Below are positions 1 through 6,696 of a DNA stretch of 11,943 nt, piece after piece (within the stretch, counting starts at the first letter, position 1; every line of letters begins with the position of its first letter). The DNA comes from Andreesenia sp964489735 (GTDB taxonomy: Bacteria; Bacillota; Clostridia; Tissierellales; Gottschalkiaceae), in the NCBI GenBank assembly GCA_964489735.1, contig CAZBAL010000042.1:1-11943 (forward strand), written 5' to 3'. Made by a program: the position numbers and the translations under genes. The notes beneath the pieces were generated by a model. The model was given only the letters and a program-made list of their open reading frames with translations, made no database searches and was not told where the DNA came from.

Positions 1-1
1 A

Positions 2-547
2 CTTATTATTTTCTGGGCTTATTTAGACTATAATAATTATTTTGATATGATAGGTACACTGTTAATTCATAGTGATACTGATGAAAATCTTGTTAAAAAC
101 AAGATTGAATATGATTTGCATAGACGTGTACATAAGAACTATTCGATATTAAACCATCAGAAAGAAAGATATGAATTTAGAGGGATTGTTCCTATAGGAG
201 ATAGCGACACATACAGTGCTCAAGAAATTGGAAACCTAAATGAACCTTATGTTTTTATACAGTTGTCTGAAAAGCTTGATGATAAGTATCATTCATCTCT
301 AGTCAGCATTGATAATGATTCACAGCATAAATACAACAGGGAGGATTACTTCCTTACAGGAGACGATTTTAATATAGAGAATCAAAAAACTACATTAACT
401 AGATTTCGAATTGGCGATTATGATTATTCTATTAGAATAAGTTGGGATTTACCAATAGGAAATAAAAAAATCTTTTTAGATGATCCAATCAAAAAGATTG
501 ATGAAGTCCTAGATAAGACAATTGTCGAGTGGGAAAATGATAAATAA
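2..547 (+). CDS. Hypothetical protein, 5' end outside the window
   Basis: I do not recognise this protein. The frame is open from base 2 to the TAA at 545-547. The first ATG in the frame (47-49) has no Shine-Dalgarno upstream, and the codons before it read sensibly (hydrophobic residues including IIFWAY, then LDYNNYF), so translation very likely begins before the window and at least 181 residues are visible. The hydrophobic first stretch could be the end of a membrane anchor, followed by a soluble, charged domain rich in Asp, Asn, Lys and Tyr. No cysteines, catalytic motif or repeat stand out. It ends just before a terminator and is separated by a promoter from ftsK, so it belongs to an upstream transcription unit. 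A membrane-anchored or secreted protein is possible, but function is unknown. Confidence 0.75.
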   Translation, partial: LIIFWAYLDYNNYFDMIGTLLIHSDTDENLVKNKIEYDLHRRVHKNYSILNHQKERYEFRGIVPIGDSDTYSAQEIGNLNEPYVFIQLSEKLDDKYHSSLVSIDNDSQHKYNREDYFLTGDDFNIENQKTTLTRFRIGDYDYSIRISWDLPIGNKKIFLDDPIKKIDEVLDKTIVEWENDK

Positions 548-565
548 CTATATTTATAGACTATT

Positions 566-594
566 AAACCAGAGATTATTCTCTGGTTTTTTAT
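566..594 (+). terminator. Intrinsic terminator of the upstream gene
   Basis: A perfect 9-bp stem (AAACCAGAG at 566-574 with CTCTGGTTT at 581-589) closes a 6-nt loop and runs into a T tract to about 594. It lies 19 nt after the stop of the first gene and ahead of the ftsK promoter, so it ends the upstream transcript. Confidence 0.85.
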
Positions 595-657
595 TTGAGA
601 TTTAAACTGTGATAAAGATTTAAGGACTTAATTTTTAATATATTTAGTGTCTTTAAT

Positions 658-686
658 GTGTCAATTCTCAAGATTTATGATATAAT
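658..686 (+). promoter_or_regulatory. Sigma-A type promoter for the ftsK-pgsA-recA-rny cluster
   Basis: The -10 box TATAAT (681-686) is a perfect match and is preceded by TGA (678-680), an extended -10. Exactly 17 bp upstream lies GTGTCA (658-663), a 4-of-6 match to TTGACA. Transcription would begin near 693, giving a very short leader before the GGAGG at 701-705 and the ATG at 710. Confidence 0.65.
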
Positions 687-709
687 TAATAGGAGTTATT
701 GGAGGAAAT

Positions 710-2965
710 ATGGCCCAAAGTAAAAAAAGAAAAACTGTAAAAAAACAGAATAGTGTATTTTATAGAAATATGGTTGTTTTAGCTATTTTTATATTGTCAT
801 TTCTAATGGTCTTATTAAAGAATAGACTTGGTTTTATTGGCAATATAGTGGCTCAAGGTTATTTTATAGTCTTTGGATTGACAGCTTATATAGCACCTCT
901 TCTAATCCTTTTATTTTACTTCGTTATATCAAAAAAATTGATTAATAATGATAATAAGTTTAAGTATTTATCTATAGTGTTACTTTGGATCAATGCTTTA
1001 TTAATTATCTCAATATTTTTTGAAAGTGATGCAAGTTTTGGTCAAAGGATTAAAGACTCTTATAGTCTTGCAGTGAATGATTACTCAGGAGAAGGTTTTT
1101 TAGGAGTATTGTTACACTATCCTATTAAAAAACTAATCGCAAATATTGGTATTTACATATTAACAGTAGTTAATATATTTTTTGCATATCTGACTTTCTT
1201 TAATGTATCTTTTAATACCTTAGTTCATAATTGGATATTTAGAGCTAAGAATGCAAAAGAAAAGATTAAGGAGAGGCAATTTGAGAGAAAACAAGAAAAG
1301 TATCTGCCTAAATTTGAAGATGATTTAGAGGAAGTTGTAGAAACACCTTCAAGAAAACCTAAGATTAATTTTCATAGACCTGATACAGATATTGAACCAA
1401 ATGCTGTGGTTGAACCTATTGAGGAAGTTATTAAAGAAGGAGATAAAGGTCAATTTGAGATGGTTGAAAAACCATATGAAGAAATTGATTATGAATATCC
1501 TCCTATAGAACTTTTATCAAAAGCCCTTAGAAACTTCAAAAGTGATAGCAGTGATGTGTTACAAGAAAAGGGAAGGATAATAGTTAGGACACTACAAAGT
1601 TTTGGTATCGAAGCTGAGGTTGTTAATATTAACAGTGGACCAACTGTTACTTCATATGAGGTAAAGCCATCAGCAGGTATTAAGGTTAGCAGGATTGTAA
1701 ATTTATCAAATGACTTATCATTATCTTTAGCGACTTCTGGTATTAGGATAGAAGCTCCTATCCCAGGAAAGCCATATGTAGGTATCGAAGTGCCAAATCA
1801 AAACAAAGATACAGTTTCACTAAGAGATTTATTTGTTAATGGGGATTTCGAAAAGAAAGATAGTGATTTGACAGTTGCATTAGGTAAAAACCTTTTTGGT
1901 AAACCTATTTATGCAAAAATAAATGAGATGCCACATGTCCTTATTGCTGGGGCAACTGGCGCAGGTAAATCAGTATGTATCAATACAATCATTATGAGTT
2001 TGATTTATAAGTATTCACCAGATGATGTTGAATTTATTATGGTAGATCCTAAGATGGTTGAATTGAGTATATATAATGGAATACCACACTTAAAAGGTAG
2101 AAAAGTAGTTACGGATCCAGCAAGAGCTACAAATGCACTGGACTTTGCCGTAAGAGAAATGATTGATAGATATGAGAAGTTTTCTAAATCTAAATGTAAA
2201 GATATATCATCATATAATGAGAATGTCTTAAAACGTGGAGAAAAGAAAATGCCTTATCTTGTTGTAGTTATTGATGAGCTTTCAGATTTAATGATGGAGT
2301 CTTCTAAGGAAGTTGAAAATCATATTACTAGATTAGCTCAGATGGGTAGAGCTGCAGGTGTTCATTTGATTATAGCGACACAAAGACCAAGCGTTGATGT
2401 TATTACTGGAGTTATTAAAGCAAATATTCCTAGTAGGATTTCATTCCAAGTATCTTCACAGATAGATTCTAGAACCATATTAGATATGGCTGGAGCTGAG
2501 AAGTTATTAGGTAAAGGGGATATGCTTTTCTATCCTGCTAAATTTCCAAAACCAATGAGGGTTCAAGGAGCCTTTGTTAGTGATAAAGAAGTTGAAAGAG
2601 TCGTTACTTATATTAAGAATCAAGATATCATAATAGAAGAAACTGATGATTTTAATGAAGCAATAAAACAAAATAATAAAATGAAAGATGACAAATTAGA
2701 CGATCGCGATGAGCTTTTAGATGAGGCTATCGAATTTGTTATTACAGAAGATCAGGCTTCCATTTCAGCTATACAAAGACGTTTTAGAGTCGGTTATAGT
2801 AGAGCTGGACGTATGATTGACCAAATGGAAAGTTTAGGAATCGTCGGAAAACATGAGGGAAGTAAGCCTAGAAAAGTATTAAAGGATGTATCTTACTTAA
2901 CTCAAAGTGATATGCAAGATGAGGAATTGGTTGATGAAGATTTTGAAGATGAATTTAGCGAATAA
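710..2965 (+). CDS. ftsK: DNA translocase FtsK/SpoIIIE
   Basis: ATP-driven double-strand DNA pump anchored in the membrane, which moves trapped chromosome through the closing septum (FtsK) or into a forespore (SpoIIIE). The 751-residue protein begins with about four membrane segments (roughly residues 20-170), then a charged linker to about 260. The translocase alpha domain follows, and the motor has Walker A GATGAGKS (414-421) and Walker B VVVIDE (518-523). A C-terminal winged-helix gamma domain (about 660-725, containing FRVGYSRAGRMID) would read the polar KOPS/SRS sequences. Length is normal for Gram-positive members. The start is set by GGAGG at 701-705. The last 32 bases overlap pgsA. 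Sequence alone does not separate FtsK from SpoIIIE, and no sporulation gene is in the window. Confidence 0.95.
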   Translation: MAQSKKRKTVKKQNSVFYRNMVVLAIFILSFLMVLLKNRLGFIGNIVAQGYFIVFGLTAYIAPLLILLFYFVISKKLINNDNKFKYLSIVLLWINALLIISIFFESDASFGQRIKDSYSLAVNDYSGEGFLGVLLHYPIKKLIANIGIYILTVVNIFFAYLTFFNVSFNTLVHNWIFRAKNAKEKIKERQFERKQEKYLPKFEDDLEEVVETPSRKPKINFHRPDTDIEPNAVVEPIEEVIKEGDKGQFEMVEKPYEEIDYEYPPIELLSKALRNFKSDSSDVLQEKGRIIVRTLQSFGIEAEVVNINSGPTVTSYEVKPSAGIKVSRIVNLSNDLSLSLATSGIRIEAPIPGKPYVGIEVPNQNKDTVSLRDLFVNGDFEKKDSDLTVALGKNLFGKPIYAKINEMPHVLIAGATGAGKSVCINTIIMSLIYKYSPDDVEFIMVDPKMVELSIYNGIPHLKGRKVVTDPARATNALDFAVREMIDRYEKFSKSKCKDISSYNENVLKRGEKKMPYLVVVIDELSDLMMESSKEVENHITRLAQMGRAAGVHLIIATQRPSVDVITGVIKANIPSRISFQVSSQIDSRTILDMAGAEKLLGKGDMLFYPAKFPKPMRVQGAFVSDKEVERVVTYIKNQDIIIEETDDFNEAIKQNNKMKDDKLDDRDELLDEAIEFVITEDQASISAIQRRFRVGYSRAGRMIDQMESLGIVGKHEGSKPRKVLKDVSYLTQSDMQDEELVDEDFEDEFSE

Positions 2966-3488
2966 GCTAACTATGCTTAGATTGCTAATGGTTCCAGTAT
3001 TTATAATCGTATTTAATATTTATGGCACGACAAATGCCATCCCGGCTATAGTATTTGCTTTGACAGCTTTTACTGATTTTCTGGATGGATATATTGCTAG
3101 AAAATATAAATTAGTTACGACTTTTGGTAAATTTATGGATCCGTTGGTAGACAAAGTGTTAACTCAAGCAGGATACGTAGTATTGACAGCTGCGGGTTTG
3201 ATACCAGCATGGGTAGTTATAGTTATTATATTTAGAGAATTATTAATTACAGGTCTTAGGACTATTGCGGCTTCAAATAATGTAACAATTGCCGCTTCAG
3301 TTTATGGAAAGGTAAAGACAATCACACAATTTTTAGCGATTATTGCATATCTTCTTAAAGGTGTTCTATCGTCTGTGCCAGATATAGTATTCGTCATTTT
3401 ACTATATATATCGGTACTTACTACAATTATCTCAGGTATAGAATATCTTTACAAAAACAAAGGAGTGTTAGATTTAGATAACATATAA
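2934..3488 (+). CDS. pgsA: CDP-diacylglycerol-glycerol-3-phosphate 3-phosphatidyltransferase
   Basis: Integral membrane enzyme that joins CDP-diacylglycerol and glycerol-3-phosphate to give phosphatidylglycerophosphate, the first committed step to phosphatidylglycerol and cardiolipin. The CDP-alcohol phosphatidyltransferase signature DG-x2-AR-x8-G-x3-D-x3-D is complete (residues 51-73, DGYIAR...GKFMDPLVD). Several hydrophobic helices surround it. At about 184 residues the length is typical. The start is uncertain. ATG 2934 has GAGGA at 2921-2925 at proper spacing. ATG 2949 gives MNLANKLTMLR, which looks like the usual PgsA N-terminus but has almost no ribosome site. ATG 2907, further upstream, is unlikely. 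Either way the gene starts inside the end of ftsK, which implies translational coupling. Confidence 0.93.
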   Translation: MKILKMNLANKLTMLRLLMVPVFIIVFNIYGTTNAIPAIVFALTAFTDFLDGYIARKYKLVTTFGKFMDPLVDKVLTQAGYVVLTAAGLIPAWVVIVIIFRELLITGLRTIAASNNVTIAASVYGKVKTITQFLAIIAYLLKGVLSSVPDIVFVILLYISVLTTIISGIEYLYKNKGVLDLDNI

Positions 3489-3493
3489 GGAGG
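3487..3493 (+). promoter_or_regulatory. recA Shine-Dalgarno that conflicts with the only canonical start
   Basis: AAGGAGG is a perfect anti-16S match that overlaps the last two bases of the pgsA stop. The GTG usually chosen as start (3493-3495) overlaps the final G of this site, which leaves no spacer. At the ideal 8-nt spacing the in-frame codon is ATC (3502-3504). Confidence 0.8.
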
Positions 3494-4557
3494 TGTTTAA
3501 TATCGCAGACTTCAAGATTAATGACACAGAAAAGAAGAAAGCCTTAGATTTGGCTTTATCAAAAATTGAGAAAACTTATGGTAAAGGTTCTATTATGGTT
3601 TTAGGTGATGCGCCTAAAGAACATATTAGTTCAATACCAACAGGAGCTATAAACCTTGATATAGCATTAGGTATCGGTGGTTTGCCAAGAGGAAGAATAG
3701 TAGAGATATATGGCCCTGAATCATCAGGGAAGACTACTCTTGCGCTACACTGTATAGCTGAGGCGCAAAAGAAAGGTGGCATAGCTGCTTTTATAGATGC
3801 AGAGCATGCATTAGATGTTTACTATGCAAAAAACTTAGGTGTAGATATCGATAATATTATATTGTCTCAACCAGATACTGGTGAGCAAGCATTAGCTATC
3901 ACAGAATCTTTGGTTAGATCAAATGCAGTTGATATTGTCGTGATAGACTCAGTTGCTGCTTTAGTTCCTAGAGCAGAAATAGAAGGAGATATGGGAGATA
4001 GTCATATTGGTTTATTAGCAAGACTTATGAGTCAGGCTTTAAGAAAGCTTACAGCTATAGTTGCTAAATCAAATACGACAGTTATATTCCTAAATCAGTT
4101 AAGACAAAAGATTGGTATTATGTTTGGTAACCCGGAAACTACTACTGGCGGTATCGCTCTTAAATTCTATTCAAGTGTAAGACTTGATATTAGAAGGGGA
4201 GAGCAAATCAAAGATGGAGATAATGTAATTGGTAACAGAACAAGAGTTAGGATTGTTAAAAACAAAGTAGCTCCTCCATTTAAGACAGCAGAGTTTGACC
4301 TAATGTATGGTACGGGAATATCTAAAGTTGGCACTATACTTGATACAGCAGTAGATTTAGAAATCATAGATAAAGCTGGTTCATGGTATAGCTATGAAGG
4401 TGAGAGACTTGGCCAAGGTAGAGAGAAAATAAAAGCTTATTTAGAAGAAAATTCAGATGTATTAGATGAAGTTGAAAATAAAATAAGAGAAAAAATCAGT
4501 TCTATTCCAAGTCCAGAGGATTTAGATGATAATACTGTGAGTGATATCATAGAATAA
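3493..4557 (+). CDS. recA: Recombinase RecA
   Basis: ATP-dependent strand-exchange protein that forms filaments on single-stranded DNA and triggers LexA cleavage in the SOS response. The 354 residues show the whole family pattern: the N-terminal KKKALDLALSKIEKTYGKGSIM block, Walker A GPESSGKTT (74-82), Walker B with DIVVIDS (147-153), the L2 loop region with FGNPETTTGG, the ALKFYSSVRLDIRR block, and an acidic C-terminal tail. No intein or insertion is present. The start is unclear: GTG 3493 is the only canonical codon ahead of the conserved region but lies in the Shine-Dalgarno, while ATC 3502 is ideally spaced and would give MADFKIND. Reinitiation at GTG after the pgsA stop 4 nt earlier is possible. 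No SOS box was recognised directly upstream, in keeping with transcription from the ftsK promoter. Confidence 0.97.
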   Translation: MFNIADFKINDTEKKKALDLALSKIEKTYGKGSIMVLGDAPKEHISSIPTGAINLDIALGIGGLPRGRIVEIYGPESSGKTTLALHCIAEAQKKGGIAAFIDAEHALDVYYAKNLGVDIDNIILSQPDTGEQALAITESLVRSNAVDIVVIDSVAALVPRAEIEGDMGDSHIGLLARLMSQALRKLTAIVAKSNTTVIFLNQLRQKIGIMFGNPETTTGGIALKFYSSVRLDIRRGEQIKDGDNVIGNRTRVRIVKNKVAPPFKTAEFDLMYGTGISKVGTILDTAVDLEIIDKAGSWYSYEGERLGQGREKIKAYLEENSDVLDEVENKIREKISSIPSPEDLDDNTVSDIIE

Positions 4558-4569
4558 CAAGGAGTAGAA

Positions 4570-6111
4570 ATGGAATATTTATTTGGCGCAATTGGATTAA
4601 TAGTGGGAGCCCTTTTAGCATATGTAATAACTTCTCATATGAAAAAGGTTGCCGATAGAAATAAAATAAATTCTGCGGAAGAAATATCAAGAAGAATGAT
4701 TGATGATGCTAGTTTCGTAGCAGAAACTAAAAAGAAAGAAGCATTATTAGAAGCTAAAGATGAGATATTTCAACTTAAGCAACAAATCGAAGATGATGAT
4801 AAAGAACGTAGAAGTGAATTAAAAAGAAGTGAAAAAAGACTTCAAAATAAAGAAGAAAATCTTGATAAGAGAATTGAAAAGTTAGATAGAAAGAACGAAA
4901 CTATCAACAAAACAATGAAACGTCTTGAAGAAAAAGAGGCTCAACAAGATGAACTTGTTAATCAACAAGTACTTGAACTTGAGAGAATCTCTATGTTAAC
5001 AAGACAAGAAGCTAAGGAACTAATAGTTGAAAAAGTTCGTGAAGATGCCGAACATAGATCAGCTCTAGCTATTAGGGAATTTGAAGCTAAGACTAAAGAA
5101 AATCAACAAAAACTTGCTAGAGAAATCATTACAACAGCTATACAAAGATATGCTGCAGATCATGTGGCAGAAAGCACCGTATCAGTAGTAGAACTTCCAA
5201 ATGATGATATGAAAGGTCGTATCATTGGTAGAGAAGGTAGAAATATTAGAGCTTTCGAAACTCTTACTGGCGTTGATTTAATTATAGATGATACTCCTGA
5301 AGCTGTAGTACTTTCATCTTTTGATCCAATCAGAAGAGAAATCGCTAGAGTTGCATTAGAAAAACTAATGCTTGATGGAAGAATTCATCCTACTAGAATA
5401 GAAGAACTAGTTGAAAAAGCAAGACAAGAAGTTGATGAAAAGATAAAGATTGCTGGAGAAGAAGCTTGTGAACTTGCAAAAGTACACAATTTACATCCTG
5501 AACTTGTAAAAGTATTAGGTAAGTTAAATTATAGAACTTCTTATGGACAAAATGTATTAAAGCATTCTATCGAATGTGCTAATGTAGCAGGTATGATAGC
5601 TCAAGAACTTGGTGCCAATGTTAAGGTAGCAAGAAGGGGAGCGTTATTACATGACTTAGGTAAGGCTATTGACCATGATGTTGATGGTACTCATGTTGAG
5701 ATAGGTATTAACTTAGCTAGAAAATACAAGGAATCTAAAGAAGTTATCCATTGTATAGAAGCTCATCATGGAGATATTGAGTTTGCTTCATTAGAAGCTA
5801 TGATTGTTCAATCTAGTGATGCTATATCAGCTGCTAGACCTGGAGCTAGAAGAGAGTCTGTACAAAGTTATATTCAAAGACTTGAAAATCTTGAAAATAT
5901 CGCAAATTCCTATGATGGAGTTGAAAAATCTTTCGCTATTCAAGCTGGTAGGGAAGTTAGGATTATGGTTCAACCTGAAAAGATTTCAGAAGATAAGTTA
6001 ACTATATTAGCAAAACAAATAGCTACTCAAATCGAAGAAGAACTAGAATACCCAGGACAAATTAAAGTAAATATTATTAGAGAAACAAGAACGGCTGAAT
6101 ACGCTAAGTAA
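4570..6111 (+). CDS. rny: Ribonuclease Y
   Basis: Membrane-anchored endoribonuclease that begins mRNA decay in many Firmicutes and is a core degradosome member. The 513-residue protein has one N-terminal membrane helix (about residues 2-20) and a long charged coiled coil (about 40-170, rich in Glu and Lys). A KH RNA-binding domain with GRIIGREGRNIRAFE begins at residue 216. An HD phosphohydrolase domain carries the metal-binding His361-Asp362 (LLHDLGKAID), and a C-terminal domain ends the protein. Length matches the family. AAGGAG at 4559-4564 sets the start, and the gene follows the recA stop by 12 nt. recA followed by rny (ymdA) is a common Firmicute order. It is the last gene of the cluster and is followed by a terminator. 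Confidence 0.97.
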   Translation: MEYLFGAIGLIVGALLAYVITSHMKKVADRNKINSAEEISRRMIDDASFVAETKKKEALLEAKDEIFQLKQQIEDDDKERRSELKRSEKRLQNKEENLDKRIEKLDRKNETINKTMKRLEEKEAQQDELVNQQVLELERISMLTRQEAKELIVEKVREDAEHRSALAIREFEAKTKENQQKLAREIITTAIQRYAADHVAESTVSVVELPNDDMKGRIIGREGRNIRAFETLTGVDLIIDDTPEAVVLSSFDPIRREIARVALEKLMLDGRIHPTRIEELVEKARQEVDEKIKIAGEEACELAKVHNLHPELVKVLGKLNYRTSYGQNVLKHSIECANVAGMIAQELGANVKVARRGALLHDLGKAIDHDVDGTHVEIGINLARKYKESKEVIHCIEAHHGDIEFASLEAMIVQSSDAISAARPGARRESVQSYIQRLENLENIANSYDGVEKSFAIQAGREVRIMVQPEKISEDKLTILAKQIATQIEEELEYPGQIKVNIIRETRTAEYAK

Positions 6112-6127
6112 TTGAATCTTTAAAAGT

Positions 6128-6160
6128 AAAAGGAGTTAGATTTAATCTAACTCCTTTTTA
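6128..6160. terminator. Bidirectional intrinsic terminator between convergent genes
   Basis: A 13-bp perfect stem, AAAAGGAGTTAGA (6128-6140) with TCTAACTCCTTTT (6146-6158), closes a 5-nt loop. On the + strand it ends in a T run, terminating the rny transcript. On the - strand the stem also ends in TTTT, so it can stop transcripts arriving from the free EIIB gene, whose stop codon is 36 bp away. Confidence 0.9.
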
Positions 6161-6166
6161 TGTATC

Positions 6167-6185
6167 ATGGACTTTTATAGTCCAT
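6167..6185. other. Small hairpin after the EIIB stop codon
   Basis: ATGGACT (6167-6173) and AGTCCAT (6179-6185) form a perfect 7-bp stem with a 5-nt loop. It has no T tract on either side, so it is not a terminator alone. It may protect the 3' end or stack with the neighbouring terminator. Confidence 0.45.
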
Positions 6186-6195
6186 TTATAATATC

Positions 6196-6534
6196 TTATG
6201 AAAATATTAATTCTTTTACTTTAGATGCGATTTTCTTAAGAGATTTTTGTTCAACACTATCATCTTCATAAGAGTCATTTGCTCCCGAGATTTGCATGAA
6301 TTCATTATAGAATTCAGGCACCTCTTCACCAATAACTACTTGATATTGTCCACCTTGTGTAAAGCTTCCAGTAACTGAATCAAGCTCATTGATCTCTTTT
6401 GGATCTATCATATTTGGATCTTTAAGGAAAAATCTCATTCTTGTCACGCAATGTTTAACGTAACGAATGTTATCTCTTCCTCCAACATTCTTTAATAATT
6501 GATATGCGTCATCTGTGTATTTTGTATTTGTCAT
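6196..6534 (-). CDS. Free-standing PTS EIIB domain, TreB-like (truncated EIIBC paralogue)
   Basis: This 112-residue protein is a glucose/trehalose-family EIIB domain without its membrane partner. EIIB takes phosphate from EIIA onto a cysteine and passes it to the incoming sugar. That residue is Cys29 in KHCVTRMRF, and GSFTQGGQYQVVIG is also intact. By eye 46 of 78 aligned residues match the EIIB part of TreB nearby. After the domain comes an acidic linker and KSLKKIASKVKELIFS, which aligns with the TreB segment NPLQKLASNLAEIFAP just before its first membrane helix, and then TAA. No EIIC-like reading continues beyond the stop. The start is ATG 6534, with GGGGG five bases upstream; a TTG at 6546 is less likely. 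It has its own promoter, 162 bp after treC. It could be a decaying duplicate, but the intact site, start and promoter favour an expressed protein. Confidence 0.85.
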   Translation of the reverse strand: MTNTKYTDDAYQLLKNVGGRDNIRYVKHCVTRMRFFLKDPNMIDPKEINELDSVTGSFTQGGQYQVVIGEEVPEFYNEFMQISGANDSYEDDSVEQKSLKKIASKVKELIFS

Positions 6535-6598
6535 AATTACCCCCAATACTAAATATTACTTATATTACTTTATTATCTTTCTGTTAAGTTCATTGAGT

Positions 6599-6610
6599 TC
6601 TAATATTAGA
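6599..6610. repeat. 12-bp palindrome in the EIIB leader
   Basis: TCTAATATTAGA is a perfect 12-bp palindrome about 32 bp downstream of the -10 box of the EIIB promoter. It could be a regulator half-site pair or chance in AT-rich DNA. Confidence 0.4.
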
Positions 6611-6641
6611 TACCTTCTAATTACTACCCTACGAATAAGTT

Positions 6642-6670
6642 ATATTAACACCATTTTAGGTAAAATGCAA
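6642..6670 (-). promoter_or_regulatory. Promoter of the free-standing EIIB gene
   Basis: On the minus strand the -35 is TTGCAT (6670-6665), then exactly 17 bp, then the -10 TAATAT (6647-6642) preceded by TGT, an extended -10. Predicted start near 6635 gives a leader of about 100 nt before the ATG at 6534. No hairpin terminator is seen after treC, so read-through from the tre operon may add to it. Confidence 0.65.
6652..6667. promoter_or_regulatory. Palindrome between -35 and -10 of the EIIB promoter (operator candidate)
   Basis: CATTTTA and TAAAATG form a perfect 7-bp inverted repeat with a 2-bp centre (GG). It fills most of the promoter spacer and touches the -35, a classic repressor position. 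Its sequence is unlike the inverted repeat at the treB promoter, so a different regulator is suggested. Confidence 0.5.
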
Positions 6671-6696
6671 GTATTATTCAATATTTTTTGTATATC

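Noticed and set aside
3576..3782. Minus-strand frame inside recA
   Set aside because: Antisense shadow of a strongly conserved gene; the same applies to 4167-4367.
5804..6001. Second + frame inside rny
   Set aside because: It lies wholly within the HD and C-terminal part of RNase Y, with no ribosome site.
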